DNA from: Bacillota bacterium
Lineage (GTDB): Bacteria; Bacillota_A; Clostridia; Clostridiales; Clostridiaceae
Direction of reading: 5' to 3'
Length of the DNA stretch: 22,914 nt
NCBI GenBank assembly: GCA_021837545.1
Contig: JAKBFR010000029.1
Coordinates: forward strand, 1-22,914
The notes under the pieces are model-generated. The model did no database searches. It saw only the letters and a list, made by a program, of their open reading frames with translations, and was not told the DNA's origin. Below are positions 22,734 to 22,914 of this stretch, piece by piece. The position numbers were made by a program, and so were the translations under genes. How positions within the stretch are numbered: the first letter of the stretch is position 1; every line of letters begins with the position of its first letter.

Positions 22734-22780
22734 AACTGTCTCATAAAGAATTTTAAATTCTATTGAGGCAGTTTTACTAT
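22734..22780 (+). terminator. Terminator after the 46-aa gene
   Basis: AACTGTCTCA (22734-22743) pairs with TGAGGCAGTT (22764-22773), one G-U pair, with an inner GAATTT/AAATTC stem, followed by a short T stretch. Confidence 0.75.
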
Positions 22781-22801
22781 TTTAAAAATTTTTTTGTATC
22801 C

Positions 22802-22832
22802 TCATAAAATCTTCATAACTTTTTATTATAAT
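22802..22832 (+). promoter_or_regulatory. Pho-box-like direct repeat and -10 element
   Basis: TCATAAA (22802-22808) and TCATAAC (22813-22819) repeat with an 11-base period, and a perfect TATAAT lies seven bases further on (22827-22832) with no normal -35. Activator boxes replacing a -35 in this way are typical of PhoB/PhoP-dependent promoters; assignment is by pattern only. Confidence 0.4.
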
Positions 22833-22905
22833 AAAGATATTCAAATATGAATTATAATTGAAATATATTGATGAAATAAAATGAATTAATTTAATGGAGG
22901 TAAAT

Positions 22906-22914
22906 ATGAGCATT
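22906..22914 (+). CDS. Start of a truncated gene
   Basis: ATG at 22906 follows TGGAGG (22895-22900) by five bases and encodes MSI before the window ends. Function cannot be judged; the upstream Pho-box-like repeat hints at phosphate-responsive expression. Confidence 0.55.

Noticed and set aside
1..22914. CRISPR arrays, tRNA/rRNA genes, intact IS elements
   Set aside because: No regularly spaced repeats, cloverleaf or rRNA-like segments, and no transposase reading frame were found.

Overview
The window looks like chromosome of a low-GC, anaerobic, endospore-forming Firmicute, most likely Clostridium sensu stricto. This rests on the very AT-rich base composition, strong AGGAGG-type ribosome binding sites, a spore-cortex type polysaccharide deacetylase, a Spo0E-like phosphatase, an oxygen-sensitive glycyl radical enzyme with its activase, and an EFR1-type flavodoxin/ferredoxin protein. 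Species cannot be read from the sequence alone. I see no rRNA, tRNA, CRISPR array or intact transposase.

Layout. 1-4000: a 56-residue orphan, a PdaA-like lipoprotein deacetylase and a CPA1 Na+/H+ antiporter; the first two are each followed by a similar terminator hairpin. 4270-11421: the most interesting block. A DeoR-family regulator converges on a two-gene minus-strand unit (ACT-domain protein and HdrB-like CCG iron-sulfur protein). That unit diverges from a plus-strand unit of a NanE-like epimerase, a 760-residue glycyl radical enzyme (GRE) and its radical-SAM activase, followed by an unrecognised 172-residue protein behind a 45-bp palindrome. A 190-nt near-perfect hairpin sits between the epimerase and GRE genes and is flanked by direct repeats. 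11551-16794: a phosphoribosyltransferase, a tiny possibly frameshifted gene, a PPOX-fold flavoprotein divergent from an Rrf2 regulator, a decayed EamA transporter, an MFS drug-type exporter with an operator over its promoter, a small metallo-beta-lactamase-fold protein and an isochorismatase-fold protein lacking its catalytic cysteine. 16960-19643: a TetR regulator divergent from an EFR1 protein, then a membrane-anchored NAPE-PLD-like hydrolase. 19656-22914: a remnant of a beta-propeller lectin, a Spo0E-like gene with no normal start codon, an APC amino-acid permease, a 46-residue basic orphan, and the first codons of a gene behind a Pho-box-like repeat.

How the genes may work together. The GRE keeps the radical glycine (G737), the active-site cysteine (C406) and a glutamate two residues on (E408), so a radical elimination (dehydratase or lyase type) is the best guess. 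The site reads GCGE rather than the usual GCVE, and the partner is a NanE-fold sugar-phosphate epimerase rather than an aldehyde dehydrogenase or microcompartment. My inference is a DeoR-controlled anaerobic pathway acting on an unusual sugar phosphate, with the CCG iron-sulfur protein as possible redox partner. No substrate can be assigned from sequence. The remaining genes are mostly small regulator-plus-target accessory units.
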